Below, one piece after another: positions 53,347 to 60,863 of a stretch of DNA of 64,000 nucleotides. The notes beneath the pieces are model-generated. The model was given only the letters and a program-made list of their open reading frames with translations. It made no database searches and was not told the origin of the DNA. Each line of letters opens with the position of its first letter. Position 1 is the stretch's first letter. The position numbers were made by a program, and so were the translations under genes. The stretch comes from UBA2108 sp002713215. Lineage in GTDB: Bacteria > Bacteroidota > Bacteroidia > Flavobacteriales_G > Salibacteraceae. The stretch lies in contig CALAPY010000008.1 of NCBI GenBank assembly GCA_937891015.1, positions 1 through 64,000 of the forward strand, given 5' to 3'.

Positions 53347-54180
53347 TTGAGTACTTACCAAAACCATAAAAAAGCCATACAGAGGCTGTATGATGAATCT
53401 CTCTATAAATTCGTCGAATTTGATAAATTAGATTCAAAAGTCAAAGTCATTTGTGAAAGGTTTGACGAAAGTTGGAATTCTAAAGAAATATTTAAAACCG
53501 ACCCAAGAAAATACTCAACTCCTGGAAAAATTTTTCGCACTAATGAAAGAATTCGGCTCGCCAATAGTCTGTTGCCAAGGGAAAGTGACTCTTTTGAAAG
53601 TAAATATTTAATTCCGCCGTTATCGGAATACCTTCTACTTACTTGTGCCGATAATTTAGGTCAGCAAAAGCACTACATTAGTTTTGACCAGTGGCTAGTC
53701 GCAAAGAAATGTAAGAATGAACGGGATTTAATTCTTTATTCAATATGCTCTGAAGACCCAATAGAAGTTTCCAAACAATTATTCAAAGGCTATCAAAAAA
53801 TTTATGGAGTTCGAAATTCATTTATGAACTTTTTCAATGAATTAATTTCAGAAAACGAATTCAACTTATTAAAGGCAAATATTAGACTAAGCTATTGTAC
53901 AAACTACCCAGACAATCTTAACTTTCAATTTCATGGCTCTCAAGAAATAAAGAACTATCTCTACTCTATTAGAAATGATTTTACACATAAATCCATGACA
54001 ACTGCCCCCAGCCAAATTTTATTTCCTGAACATACGGATGAATTTGGTTGGTACGTTCGCGATACGATTCATGATAAAGATATTACTACTAGAATCGAAG
54101 TTAGAGAAGCCTACTTGCAAAACCTTGAAGAGATAATTCAATTGGGTCTGTGGAAATTTATCGATACGGTCGAAACTTAA
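53347..54180 (+). CDS. HEPN-motif protein, possible RNase (cassette gene)
   Basis: The frame is open from 53215, but its first ~44 codons lie in the attC-like site, so the real start must be after R' (53322); TTG 53347 is the best in-frame candidate (about 277 residues). No clear domain, but IRNDFTHK near residue 225 matches the RNxxxH motif of HEPN-fold RNases, inside a helical C-terminal region. It is followed after 9 bases by a GIY-YIG-like gene, and both share one cassette. A toxin or defence nuclease pair is an attractive but unproven reading. Confidence 0.55.
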   Translation: MSTYQNHKKAIQRLYDESLYKFVEFDKLDSKVKVICERFDESWNSKEIFKTDPRKYSTPGKIFRTNERIRLANSLLPRESDSFESKYLIPPLSEYLLLTCADNLGQQKHYISFDQWLVAKKCKNERDLILYSICSEDPIEVSKQLFKGYQKIYGVRNSFMNFFNELISENEFNLLKANIRLSYCTNYPDNLNFQFHGSQEIKNYLYSIRNDFTHKSMTTAPSQILFPEHTDEFGWYVRDTIHDKDITTRIEVREAYLQNLEEIIQLGLWKFIDTVET

Positions 54181-54189
54181 TTTATTGAG

Positions 54190-54600
54190 ATGAAAAAGCG
54201 AAAGGAAATTCAGGAGTTATACGAAACCTTGGTTAACTCTAAGGAAAATATTTTTCCAACGACTGGTAAAATTACTGTAAGCACTGAGCAAGGAGTTTAT
54301 ATTGTTTATAGTCCAACCGATGAAGTATTACATGTTGGAAGAACTAATGGCGGTAAAAACGGACTAAATCAACGACTATTGAATCATGTTAGAAATCAAT
54401 CTTCTTTCTCCAAGCTGTATATGCAACCTAATAGCATAAAGTTAAGAGGTACGCACAAATTCAAATATTTGGAAGTGGAAAACGCTAAGGACCGAGCTTA
54501 TCTTGAATCCTTGACAGCTGGAACTTTGTGTCCAGAGCACATTGGTACGGGTTTGAAAAGAAAATCAATAAATGCAAAGCATATAACAGCGGCCAAATAA
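54190..54600 (+). CDS. GIY-YIG-like nuclease domain protein (cassette gene)
   Basis: 136 residues. The core GVYIVYSPTDEVLHVGRT (GIY as GVY, YIG as HVG), then GLNQRLLNHV with the catalytic Arg candidate and later Glu in the helix EVENAKDRAYLE, fits the small GIY-YIG fold. The last codons and stop are encoded in the R''/L'' arms of the next attC-like site. Second gene of the HEPN cassette; no immunity protein is obvious. Confidence 0.65.
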   Translation: MKKRKEIQELYETLVNSKENIFPTTGKITVSTEQGVYIVYSPTDEVLHVGRTNGGKNGLNQRLLNHVRNQSSFSKLYMQPNSIKLRGTHKFKYLEVENAKDRAYLESLTAGTLCPEHIGTGLKRKSINAKHITAAK

Positions 54601-54715
54601 GAAATAGGCAGGTCTGTTGTAAATTTGAAACGAATGAAAATTAATAACCCAATCCCTAGTACCGAAGTTTGTGCCTCGAAAAGCCTACTTCTCATGGCCA
54701 CAGAACGTTATACTC
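54579..54715 (+). repeat. attC-like site, type I
   Basis: R'' GCATATAAC (54579-54587), spacer AGC, L'' GGCCA (54591-54595); L' TGGCC (54695-54699), spacer ACAGAAC, R' GTTATACTC (54707-54715). Centre includes TAAATTTG (54620-54627) and is nearly identical to the element at 8091-8243. Confidence 0.75.
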
Positions 54716-54748
54716 AATTGCCTCAATCGGAATCCTAAATCGAAACCT

Positions 54749-55228
54749 GTGAAAAACTATCCAATTTTTATTAAAAGTTTAATTCCCATAACACTCTTTC
54801 TTACATCATTCTCTTTTTTATCTCAAGGCCAAGAAACAGACTCAATTTTTTCAATTCATGAAATGGAATGTTTACCCTTAGATTCATGTGAAAGATCCTT
54901 TTTCGTATTAGGAAAATTAGCCGAGAAATTAATCATTCAAAAACGTAGAAAATTTCAAAACCACCTCTATATTTTGAAAATTGATCAGATTGAAGGTATC
55001 GAAGAAAAAGTTAGAATTCAATTGTGCGAAGGTGCCGGAAATTTAAAAGGAGGTGGTTATGAAGAATTAGGGTGCTGGCCAAATTTCAAGAAGAGAAAAG
55101 TACCTTTAAATTCTAATTTAGAATGGGGTCTTTTTGTTCATGTCTATTCGGCTCAATCACCACTAAAAAAAATAATTAATAACGACTTAGAAGAAGAAAT
55201 CGTTAGGAAATTCCTCAAGTCTTTATAG
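54749..55228 (+). CDS. Secreted protein of unknown function (cassette gene)
   Basis: 159 residues from GTG 54749, which begins the signal peptide (KNYPIFIKSLIPITLFLTSF). A longer frame from 54671 runs through the attC-like site and is rejected. The mature part has four Cys (MECLPLDSC, QLCEG, LGCW), perhaps two disulfides. I do not recognise the family. Single-gene cassette. Confidence 0.5.
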   Translation: MKNYPIFIKSLIPITLFLTSFSFLSQGQETDSIFSIHEMECLPLDSCERSFFVLGKLAEKLIIQKRRKFQNHLYILKIDQIEGIEEKVRIQLCEGAGNLKGGGYEELGCWPNFKKRKVPLNSNLEWGLFVHVYSAQSPLKKIINNDLEEEIVRKFLKSL

Positions 55229-55248
55229 ATAGATTAAATGGCAAAAGA

Positions 55249-55463
55249 GTATAACAGCAGCCACAAAGCAAATAGGGCGGCTTGTTGTAAATTTGAAACG
55301 ATAGAAATCTAATAAACATGAACCCGAGACCCGAAGTGAGTACAATAGTCAGCAAGTGTTTTGGTTCCCACGCGCAACACAAGAAGCGCAATAGGAATGA
55401 ATGTTTGGCCATCGCACCCAAAAGCATTTACCCCGCACTTGCCTTAGCCGTGGGGCGTTGACA
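55249..55463 (+). repeat. attC-like site, type I (long), weaker arms
   Basis: R'' GTATAAC (55249-55255) with GCCAC next (55260-55264); R' GTTGACA (55457-55463) preceded by GGGGC as at 53309. TAAATTTG at 55288-55295. The inner half GGTTCCCACGCGC is shared with the element at 56591. Inner-arm pairing is weak. Confidence 0.55.
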
Positions 55464-55476
55464 AACATTAAAATTC

Positions 55477-55845
55477 ATGAGTAACAAAATCTCTATTCAG
55501 AATAAACTAGCTGATTTCTATAACGCTTTTAACTCTAAACGTTGGAAGGTGGTTGAAGAACTTCTTTCGAACGATTTCTCATATTTCACAGATAACTGCA
55601 TTACTCAAAAGAAAACGGACTTCCTTTCATTTATGAAGAAAAATGATTGGCAAGGAGAAAATTTCCGCTTAGATGGATTAAATATAACCGAATCTAAAGA
55701 CCTAGCTATTGCAACCTATCAGACTGAATTTAAAGGAATATCAAATGGTTTAGAAATGAAAATTAGTGCAATTGAAACGATGGTTTTAAAACTTGAAGAG
55801 GATAAATGGAAAATTTATCACTTTCATACAACTAATAAAATTTAA
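55477..55845 (+). CDS. NTF2/SnoaL-like small protein (cassette gene)
   Basis: 122 residues. The order helix (IQNKLADFYNAFNSKRWKVV), aromatic strand (LSNDFSYFTDN) and three antiparallel strands ending in the Trp/Lys-rich strand KLEEDKWKIYHFHT fits the NTF2-like (SnoaL/DUF4440) cone fold. Such proteins bind or turn over small ligands; no catalytic set is certain. Single-gene cassette that starts 13 bases after R'. Confidence 0.65.
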   Translation: MSNKISIQNKLADFYNAFNSKRWKVVEELLSNDFSYFTDNCITQKKTDFLSFMKKNDWQGENFRLDGLNITESKDLAIATYQTEFKGISNGLEMKISAIETMVLKLEEDKWKIYHFHTTNKI

Positions 55846-55859
55846 TAAATGAACGATTT

Positions 55860-55940
55860 GCCAACAAGAGCTATAAAACATAACCAAGGGTTGGCTACGA
55901 TAAAATGTTTTGGCTACATTTCATAGCCAGACCGTTAGGC
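55860..55940 (+). repeat. attC-like site, best match to the classical plan
   Basis: R'' GCCAAC (55860-55865), spacer, L'' GCTATAAAACATAACCAA (55870-55887); L' TTGGCTACATTTCATAGC (55909-55926), spacer CAGACC, R' GTTAGGC (55934-55940). R' equals the integron consensus GTTRRRY exactly. L'' and L' pair in 14 of 18 positions. Total 81 bases. Confidence 0.8.
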
Positions 55941-56001
55941 TACATTTCTACCCAAAACCCAAACATTTTACTTACTTTTGACGTTAGTAACGTTAAAGTG
56001 T

Positions 56002-56283
56002 ATGATTTTATCCTTTGGTTCCAAAGAAACCGAGAAAATTTGGGACGGAATTCGAGTTAAGAAACTGCCGCTTGAAATTCAAACTGTCGGTCGGAGAAAA
56101 CTGAGAATGTTGAATAACTCAACCGACATTAAAGATCTTCGAATTCCTCCTTCAAATCGATTGGAAAAACTCGGCGGAAACTTGGATGGATTTTACAGCA
56201 TTAGAATTTATAAGCAATGGAGAATCATTTTCATTTGGCAAAATGGAAACTCCAAAGAAGTTGAAATAGTTGATTATCATTAA
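56002..56283 (+). CDS. higB: HigB/RelE-family mRNA interferase toxin
   Basis: 93 residues from the ATG at 56002 (an upstream in-frame start at 55978 adds eight residues). RelE fold: IWDGIRVKKLPLEIQ, RRKLRMLNN, LRIPPSNRLEKLGG and YSIRIYKQWRIIFIW, typical of HigB toxins that cut mRNA on the ribosome. The antitoxin HigA follows 10 bases later. In cassette arrays such pairs stabilise the array. Confidence 0.9.
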   Translation: MILSFGSKETEKIWDGIRVKKLPLEIQTVGRRKLRMLNNSTDIKDLRIPPSNRLEKLGGNLDGFYSIRIYKQWRIIFIWQNGNSKEVEIVDYH

Positions 56284-56293
56284 ATATTGAAAG

Positions 56294-56596
56294 ATGGAAA
56301 AGCTACCTAATATTCACCCAGGAGAAATTTTACTTCATGAGTTTCTAGAGCCTATGGAAGTTTCTGCTTATAGACTTTCAAAGGATTGCAAAATTCCTCA
56401 AACTCGAATTTCAGAGATTATCAAAGGAAACCGAAGAATTACGGCAGACACAGCTGTTCGTTTAAGTAGATACTTTGGAAATTCCGCTAAGTTTTGGCTT
56501 GGACTTCAAGATGATTACGATATTGAAGAAGAACTTGAAGAAAAGAAATCCGAGCTCGAATTGATTGCTAAACTTGGAAGAAAAAACGTAGCCTAA
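56294..56596 (+). CDS. higA: HigA-family antitoxin (XRE helix-turn-helix)
   Basis: 100 residues. HPGEILLHEFLEPMEVSAY and IPQTRISEIIKGNRRITADT form the HigA/VapI XRE domain, then FGNSAKFWLGLQDDYDIE, a hallmark of the subfamily. It neutralises HigB and represses the pair. The stop codon is inside the R'' arm GCCTAAC of the next attC-like site. Confidence 0.92.
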   Translation: MEKLPNIHPGEILLHEFLEPMEVSAYRLSKDCKIPQTRISEIIKGNRRITADTAVRLSRYFGNSAKFWLGLQDDYDIEEELEEKKSELELIAKLGRKNVA

Positions 56597-56806
56597 CAAC
56601 GGCTAAAAGGCAAATGCTAGCAGTTGTGTAAATTTGAAACGATATGCCTCGAATAAACGATATTGTTAAACCTAAGTGTACGGCTCGTATGCTTTTGGTG
56701 GTTGGTTCCCACGCGCTCTATCAAAAAGCAATAGAAATGGAAATTTTGTCAGCGCGCCCAAAATTGCTTTGCCCGCACTTGTTTTAGCTGCGGGGCGTTG
56801 TATGCG
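56591..56806 (+). repeat. attC-like site, type I (long)
   Basis: R'' GCCTAAC (56591-56597; same as the classical integron inverse core), spacer AAC, L'' GGCTAAAA (56601-56608); L' TTTTAGC (56782-56788), spacer TGCGGGGC, R' GTTGTATGC (56798-56806). TAAATTTG at 56629-56636. Confidence 0.75.
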
Positions 56807-56858
56807 ATTTGAACGATAAACACTTTGACAAATCGAAAACTATCAATATGTTTGCATT

Positions 56859-57161
56859 GTGAATGAAAAACAATTTATAGAAGTTAGTAAGTCATTAACC
56901 AATCGAACTCGTTTGAAAATATTGGAATGGTTAAAAGAACCTGATGAAAACTTCCCACCTCACCCAACTCTTGGACATTTTGACTTTGGTGTTTGTGGAA
57001 CATTTATACAAAAGAAAACTGAAATGTCACAATCTACAATTTCTACATATTTAAATAGTATGGAAAAATGTGAGTTGCTTATTTCTACACGAAAAGGGAA
57101 ATGGACTTATTTCAAACGAAATGAAAAAATAATAAAGGACTATATTGAATACTTAAAATAA
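56859..57161 (+). CDS. ArsR-like winged-helix regulator (cassette gene)
   Basis: 100 residues from GTG 56859. Helix-turn-helix core NRTRLKILEWLKEP and QKKTEMSQSTISTYLNSME, then a basic wing (LLISTRKGKWTYFKRNEK). A single Cys in FGVCGTF. It is followed 49 bases later by a cupin gene in the same cassette, which is the likely regulated partner. Confidence 0.75.
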   Translation: MNEKQFIEVSKSLTNRTRLKILEWLKEPDENFPPHPTLGHFDFGVCGTFIQKKTEMSQSTISTYLNSMEKCELLISTRKGKWTYFKRNEKIIKDYIEYLK

Positions 57162-57210
57162 TTTTTTTAACTAAATATATCGATAATTCTAGATATTAAA
57201 ATATGCTATT

Positions 57211-57540
57211 ATGATAAATACAAACAAATTGATTTCAAAGTTTCCAGAAGCGCAAATTCCTTTAGAAGGCGTAAGTTCACGACTTATTCAAGCTGGAGAA
57301 CAACAATTTATTTTTATGGAATTTGAGAATGACACTGAAGTTGCACCACATTCGCACAATGCACAATGGGGAGTAGTACTAGATGGAGAAATGGAAATAA
57401 CGATAAGTGGAGAAATTCATAAATTGAAAAAAGGAGATTCCTATTTTATAAAAAAAGATGAAATTCACTCTGCAAAGATTAAGGCAGGTTATAAAGATTT
57501 GACCTTATTTGACCAAGCAGACAGATACAAAGAAAAATAA
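57211..57540 (+). CDS. Cupin-domain protein (cassette gene)
   Basis: 109 residues, one cupin barrel. Motif 1 is PHSHNAQWGVVLDGEMEI and motif 2 GDSYFIKKDEIHSAKI, giving two or three His plus Glu as metal ligands. Single-domain cupins bind small ligands or act as isomerases or dioxygenases; the substrate is unknown. Pairs with the ArsR-like gene upstream. Confidence 0.8.
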   Translation: MINTNKLISKFPEAQIPLEGVSSRLIQAGEQQFIFMEFENDTEVAPHSHNAQWGVVLDGEMEITISGEIHKLKKGDSYFIKKDEIHSAKIKAGYKDLTLFDQADRYKEK

Positions 57541-57544
57541 AACT

Positions 57545-57680
57545 GCATACAACAACGTATATAAAAAATAGTGGTTTAGTTGCTTAATCGAAATGAATTT
57601 TATAAATTTAATGTCAGTAATTTAACCAAAAATTAGTGCGTAAAAATCCGCTACTTTTCATATACAAAACCGTTATCGAT
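57545..57680 (+). repeat. attC-like site, type II
   Basis: R'' GCATACAAC (57545-57553), spacer AAC, L'' GTATATAAAAAATAGTGG (57557-57574); L' CCGCTACTTTTCATATAC (57648-57665), spacer AAAACC, R' GTTATCGAT (57672-57680). Nearly identical to the site at 52115-52247 along its whole length. Confidence 0.75.
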
Positions 57681-57698
57681 AATTAAAACAAGACCTTA

Positions 57699-58283
57699 AT
57701 GCACGAAAAGTTCATTAATTACTTCTCCAAAATATCGCCTCTTTCAATTGAAGAGTCTGAAGCGATTATCACCAGCATGCAAACTAAAGCATTGAAAAAG
57801 GGAGAGTATTTATTAAAAGAAGGACAGATTTCGGCAAACACATATTTCGTACTTGGAGGCTGTATACGAGAATACATTCTATCTGATGGAGAAGAAAAGA
57901 CTACGAATTTCTTTTCTGAGGAACAATGGGCTATCTCACTAAATAGTTTATCTCCTAAAAGTTCAGCAACACACAATTGGGTTTGTATTGAAGACACCAT
58001 TGTTGTTGTGGGCAATGAACAACAAGCTCAAGATCTTTTCAAACACTTCCCGAGGTTCGAAACAATTTCTCGAGCAATAATGGAAGTAGCTTTTGCTGAA
58101 CAAAAAGAAGCGTTAGCTTCTTATTATATAGACTCACCCGAACAGCGATATCTTAAGCTGCTAAAATCAAGACCTAGCTTATTGCAGCGAATTCCTCAAT
58201 ATCATATCGCCAGTTATATTGGTGTAAAACCCGAATCTTTAAGTCGCATTAGAAAGCGAATTGCCATATCCTCTGATGAATAG
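57699..58283 (+). CDS. Crp/Fnr-family regulator (cassette gene)
   Basis: 194 residues: cyclic-nucleotide-binding-like N-terminal domain (about 25-110; KKGEYLLKEGQISANTYFVL, LSDGEEKTTNFFSEEQW) and a C-terminal helix-turn-helix (IPQYHIASYIGVKPESLSRIRKRI, about 163-186). This subtype is frequent in Bacteroidota. It faces a convergent dehydrogenase gene that starts directly after its stop; the pair occupies one cassette. Confidence 0.82.
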   Translation: MHEKFINYFSKISPLSIEESEAIITSMQTKALKKGEYLLKEGQISANTYFVLGGCIREYILSDGEEKTTNFFSEEQWAISLNSLSPKSSATHNWVCIEDTIVVVGNEQQAQDLFKHFPRFETISRAIMEVAFAEQKEALASYYIDSPEQRYLKLLKSRPSLLQRIPQYHIASYIGVKPESLSRIRKRIAISSDE

Positions 58284-59216
58284 CTAAATAGTTATAACAA
58301 CATTGCCTCTTTTATGCCCTTTCTCAACATAAGTGTGAGCTTCCGGCATTTTTTCTAAAGGATAAATTCTGTCTATTACAGGCTTAATCTTCTCTTGTTC
58401 AGCCAATGATTTTAAATTGAGAAAAGCCTCTTTAGGAGTTAACGGAATTCCGTGATCAATTGAAATGTATTTACCCTTTGGCAAAAGAGCTTTTTTGCTT
58501 TTCTCTTTAAGTGTTGAGGTTTTAGAGTTTCCAACAGCGTCTATTACATATTTGTAAGTCTCTAAATGTGATTCAGCGTCTTCTGTCATATAATCAATCA
58601 CAAAATCACTACCCAAAGACTTTACTAATTCAAAGTTCCTTCCACTGCAAACGCTTGTGACAATGGCTCCTGCATTCTTTGCCAATTGTATCGCCATGCT
58701 CCCAATGCTACCTGAAGCTCCATAAATTAAAACCTTATCCCCCTTATTTATGACAGCCTTATGCAACAAATGTGAGGCGAGTAATCCACCATACGGGATG
58801 GCTGCTGCCTCTTTATGGCTGATATTCTTGGGCTTAAGGGCAATGTGCCAATCTTCAGGCAGGCATATATATTCAGCATAAGAACCAAAATGACGCTTTG
58901 TTGGTGAAACCGAACCATATGCAAAAACTTCATCACCAATATTAAATGAAGACACAGTTTTACCCATACTCTCTACAATACCAGATGATACCATACCCAA
59001 AATCGGGTTTCTTGGTTTTCCAAAACCGAATACACACTGAAGGATGAACTTTGGAATAGGTGATTCGTTCATTCTGCGAATAAGTACATCACTCGTTGTG
59101 ACAGACGTAGCGTGAATCTTAATGAGAATTTCATTGTCCTTTGGTGAGGGCTTTCCGACTTCTGTTAACACTAAGTTTTCTGAACCTCCGTATTTTAAAC
59201 ACTCAATAGCTTTCAT
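58284..59216 (-). CDS. Zinc-free MDR-type alcohol dehydrogenase / quinone oxidoreductase
   Basis: 310 residues. GroES-like N-terminal domain (1-120) and Rossmann domain with IYGASGSIGSMAIQLAKNAG (about 163-182). Catalytic-zinc Cys/His are not in the usual places, so it belongs to the quinone-oxidoreductase-like (QOR) branch of the MDR superfamily. Reads against the array direction and ends exactly where the Crp/Fnr gene ends. Possibly regulated by it. Confidence 0.85.
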   Translation of the reverse strand: MKAIECLKYGGSENLVLTEVGKPSPKDNEILIKIHATSVTTSDVLIRRMNESPIPKFILQCVFGFGKPRNPILGMVSSGIVESMGKTVSSFNIGDEVFAYGSVSPTKRHFGSYAEYICLPEDWHIALKPKNISHKEAAAIPYGGLLASHLLHKAVINKGDKVLIYGASGSIGSMAIQLAKNAGAIVTSVCSGRNFELVKSLGSDFVIDYMTEDAESHLETYKYVIDAVGNSKTSTLKEKSKKALLPKGKYISIDHGIPLTPKEAFLNLKSLAEQEKIKPVIDRIYPLEKMPEAHTYVEKGHKRGNVVITI

Positions 59217-59351
59217 AATCTTTACTTTTTTATATCAGCAAAATTGTCCTTTAACCAATCTAATATCATTGACTTGAGTTAAGAAATGAAATAAACTAAT
59301 TTAGCTTAGGAGTAATAGAGATTAATAATGAATAACTAAAAAGAAAAAACC

Positions 59352-59419
59352 GATAACAATGAGTAAAATGCATAGCTTCCCGACGTCAGCCACGACATCT
59401 TACTCCAGCCGTTGTATGC
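59352..59419 (+). repeat. attC-like site, compact
   Basis: R'' GATAAC (59352-59357), spacer AAT, L'' GAGTAAAATG (59361-59370); L' CATCTTACTC (59396-59405), spacer CAGCC, R' GTTGTATGC (59411-59419). Inner arms pair in 9 of 10 positions; 68 bases in total. The rest of the gap 59217-59351 shows nothing I can name. Confidence 0.7.
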
Positions 59420-59438
59420 CATACAGAATCCCACCCAC

Positions 59439-59500
59439 ATTCAGGCACATTTGGCTACCTTGACGCACGAGCGAAAGCTCGCAGCCAAAAGAGCCTGAAT
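59439..59500. ncRNA. Long structured hairpin with a GAAA tetraloop (candidate RNA element)
   Basis: Three nested stems: ATTCAGGC/GCCTGAAT (59439-59446, 59493-59500), TTTGGCT/AGCCAAA (59450-59456, 59483-59489) and CGAGC-GAAA-GCTCG (59468-59481), which ends in a GNRA tetraloop. A T-run follows on the + strand. It could be a terminator, a 5' regulatory leader of the thioredoxin gene, or a further recombination site. Confidence 0.45.
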
Positions 59501-59611
59501 TTTTGCTGACGCCAACGGACTGAAAAAAAGGACGAAAAAATTTGGAGACCACCCCCTGACCAGTCTCACCTTTGTAGCGTAGTTAATTTTAATCATTAAA
59601 AACGTAATACA

Positions 59612-59884
59612 ATGAAAAGACAGATTGAAATATTTACAGCCAGATGTCCAGTATGTGAACCAGTAGTAAAAACAGTAAAAGAAATGGCTTGCGACTCTTG
59701 CGAAGTTACTGTCTATAATCTTGTGGAACAATGTGATGACAAAGTCTGTGTTGACAAAATGAAAAAATATAACATTAATTCGCTGCCAGCAGTAGCTGTT
59801 AATGAAAAATTACTTTCCTGCTGTCAAAACAGAGGTGTAAGTAAAGAAGAATTAGCAGCAGCAGGCATTGGTAAAGACATTTGA
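59612..59884 (+). CDS. Small thioredoxin-like protein with CPVC motif
   Basis: 90 residues, thioredoxin/glutaredoxin-like fold: strand IEIFTARCPVCEPVVKTVKE with CPVC active site, and cis-Pro in NSLPAVAVNEKLL. Extra Cys in CDSC, CDDKVC and LLSCCQ suggest metal binding. Such proteins accompany arsenic- and mercury-type operons. It is followed by a terminator-like hairpin and then a CsoR-HMA operon, so it may be a separate but co-functional unit. Confidence 0.8.
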   Translation: MKRQIEIFTARCPVCEPVVKTVKEMACDSCEVTVYNLVEQCDDKVCVDKMKKYNINSLPAVAVNEKLLSCCQNRGVSKEELAAAGIGKDI

Positions 59885-59894
59885 TTTTTGAACC

Positions 59895-59933
59895 AAACCA
59901 CCCAATTTCTAATCAAAGGAAGTTGGGTGGTTT
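59895..59933 (+). terminator. Terminator or attenuator between the thioredoxin and CsoR-like genes
   Basis: AAACCACCCAA and TTGGGTGGTTT form a perfect 11-base stem with a 17-base loop and a short T-run. Confidence 0.8.
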
Positions 59934-59947
59934 TAATTGAATAAGTT

Positions 59948-60517
59948 ATGTTGCCAAGAGATTTAACAAAAGACCTTAAAGACCGGCTAAATAGCATTAA
60001 AGGTCAGGTTGAAGGAGTGATAAAAATGCTTGACCAAAGCGATGACCCTTCTCAAATATTAAATCAATTTAAAGCTATAAATAAAGGATTTGAGAAAACC
60101 CAGTTCCTTCTATTAGATGAGGTTTTCCGTAAAACTTTGGCATTGAAAATATCAGAGGCATTAGAAGCCTGTCCGGGCAACTGTGGTCAAGAAGAAAAAA
60201 TAGCAATAATTAAAAAGCAATTTCCTGATTTGGGCTTATACGAACTAACAGACAAAATGCAGGAAATTGAAAAAGTTTATGAATTTATAAACAGGCAAAA
60301 CGAAAGTATGAAAGAAATATCATTAACCATTGAAAATATGGTTTGCCAAGGGTGTGCAGAAAAAATTACCGACATTTTAAAGGAAGAAAAAGGTGTGGAA
60401 AATGTGAAAACAAAGGCAATGAGAAAAATAGTGGATATAAAATTTAACCCGAACAAAACAAATGAAAATAAGCTCAAAGCAATTTTGACAAAATCAGGAT
60501 ATAAACCCAAAGATTAA
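59948..60517 (+). CDS. CsoR/RcnR-like regulator fused to a heavy-metal-associated domain
   Basis: 189 residues. Residues 1-90 resemble the all-helical CsoR/RcnR repressor (LKDRLNSIKGQVEGVIKML, then a four-helix pattern), but the usual first metal Cys is absent (SQILNQF in its place). A Cys pair CPGNC (about 77-81) follows, then a C-terminal HMA domain (about 122-189) with MVCQGCAEKI. Fusion of both is unusual and suggests that the HMA domain delivers or senses the metal. First gene of a three-gene operon with a lipoprotein HMA and a CcdA-like protein. Confidence 0.7.
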   Translation: MLPRDLTKDLKDRLNSIKGQVEGVIKMLDQSDDPSQILNQFKAINKGFEKTQFLLLDEVFRKTLALKISEALEACPGNCGQEEKIAIIKKQFPDLGLYELTDKMQEIEKVYEFINRQNESMKEISLTIENMVCQGCAEKITDILKEEKGVENVKTKAMRKIVDIKFNPNKTNENKLKAILTKSGYKPKD

Positions 60518-60527
60518 ATTTAGTCAG

Positions 60528-60863
60528 ATGAGTAGAAGAATATTATTTGTCATTTTATTAATATTTCAAACATTCTTTTTTGCCTGTTCAGGAAGCAATT
60601 CTCAAAATAATCAAACAGGTTTAAATGAAGGAGAGGTCAAGCTTATTGAAATACCTATTGACGGAATGAGTTGTATGTCTTGCGTTGCGAATGTTAAAAC
60701 GACCTTGTCAAGTATGGATGGAGTTGTGGAGGTAATTGTAAGCCTGCAAGAAAAGAATGCTAAAGTAAGGTATGACATTCAAAAAGTTACGGCCGAACAA
60801 TTGAAAAATGCTATTAATAAGTTGAGCTACAAAGCAGGTAAACCAAAAGAATTAACCGAATGA
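60528..60863 (+). CDS. Lipoprotein with heavy-metal-associated (HMA) domain
   Basis: 111 residues. Signal ending in lipobox FFFAC (Cys about 20), a short linker, then an HMA fold with GMSCMSCVANV. Placed outside the inner membrane it would bind a soft metal (Cu, Hg) in the periplasm, like MerP or CopZ. The last four bases overlap the CcdA-like gene (ATGA). Confidence 0.85.
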   Translation: MSRRILFVILLIFQTFFFACSGSNSQNNQTGLNEGEVKLIEIPIDGMSCMSCVANVKTTLSSMDGVVEVIVSLQEKNAKVRYDIQKVTAEQLKNAINKLSYKAGKPKELTE

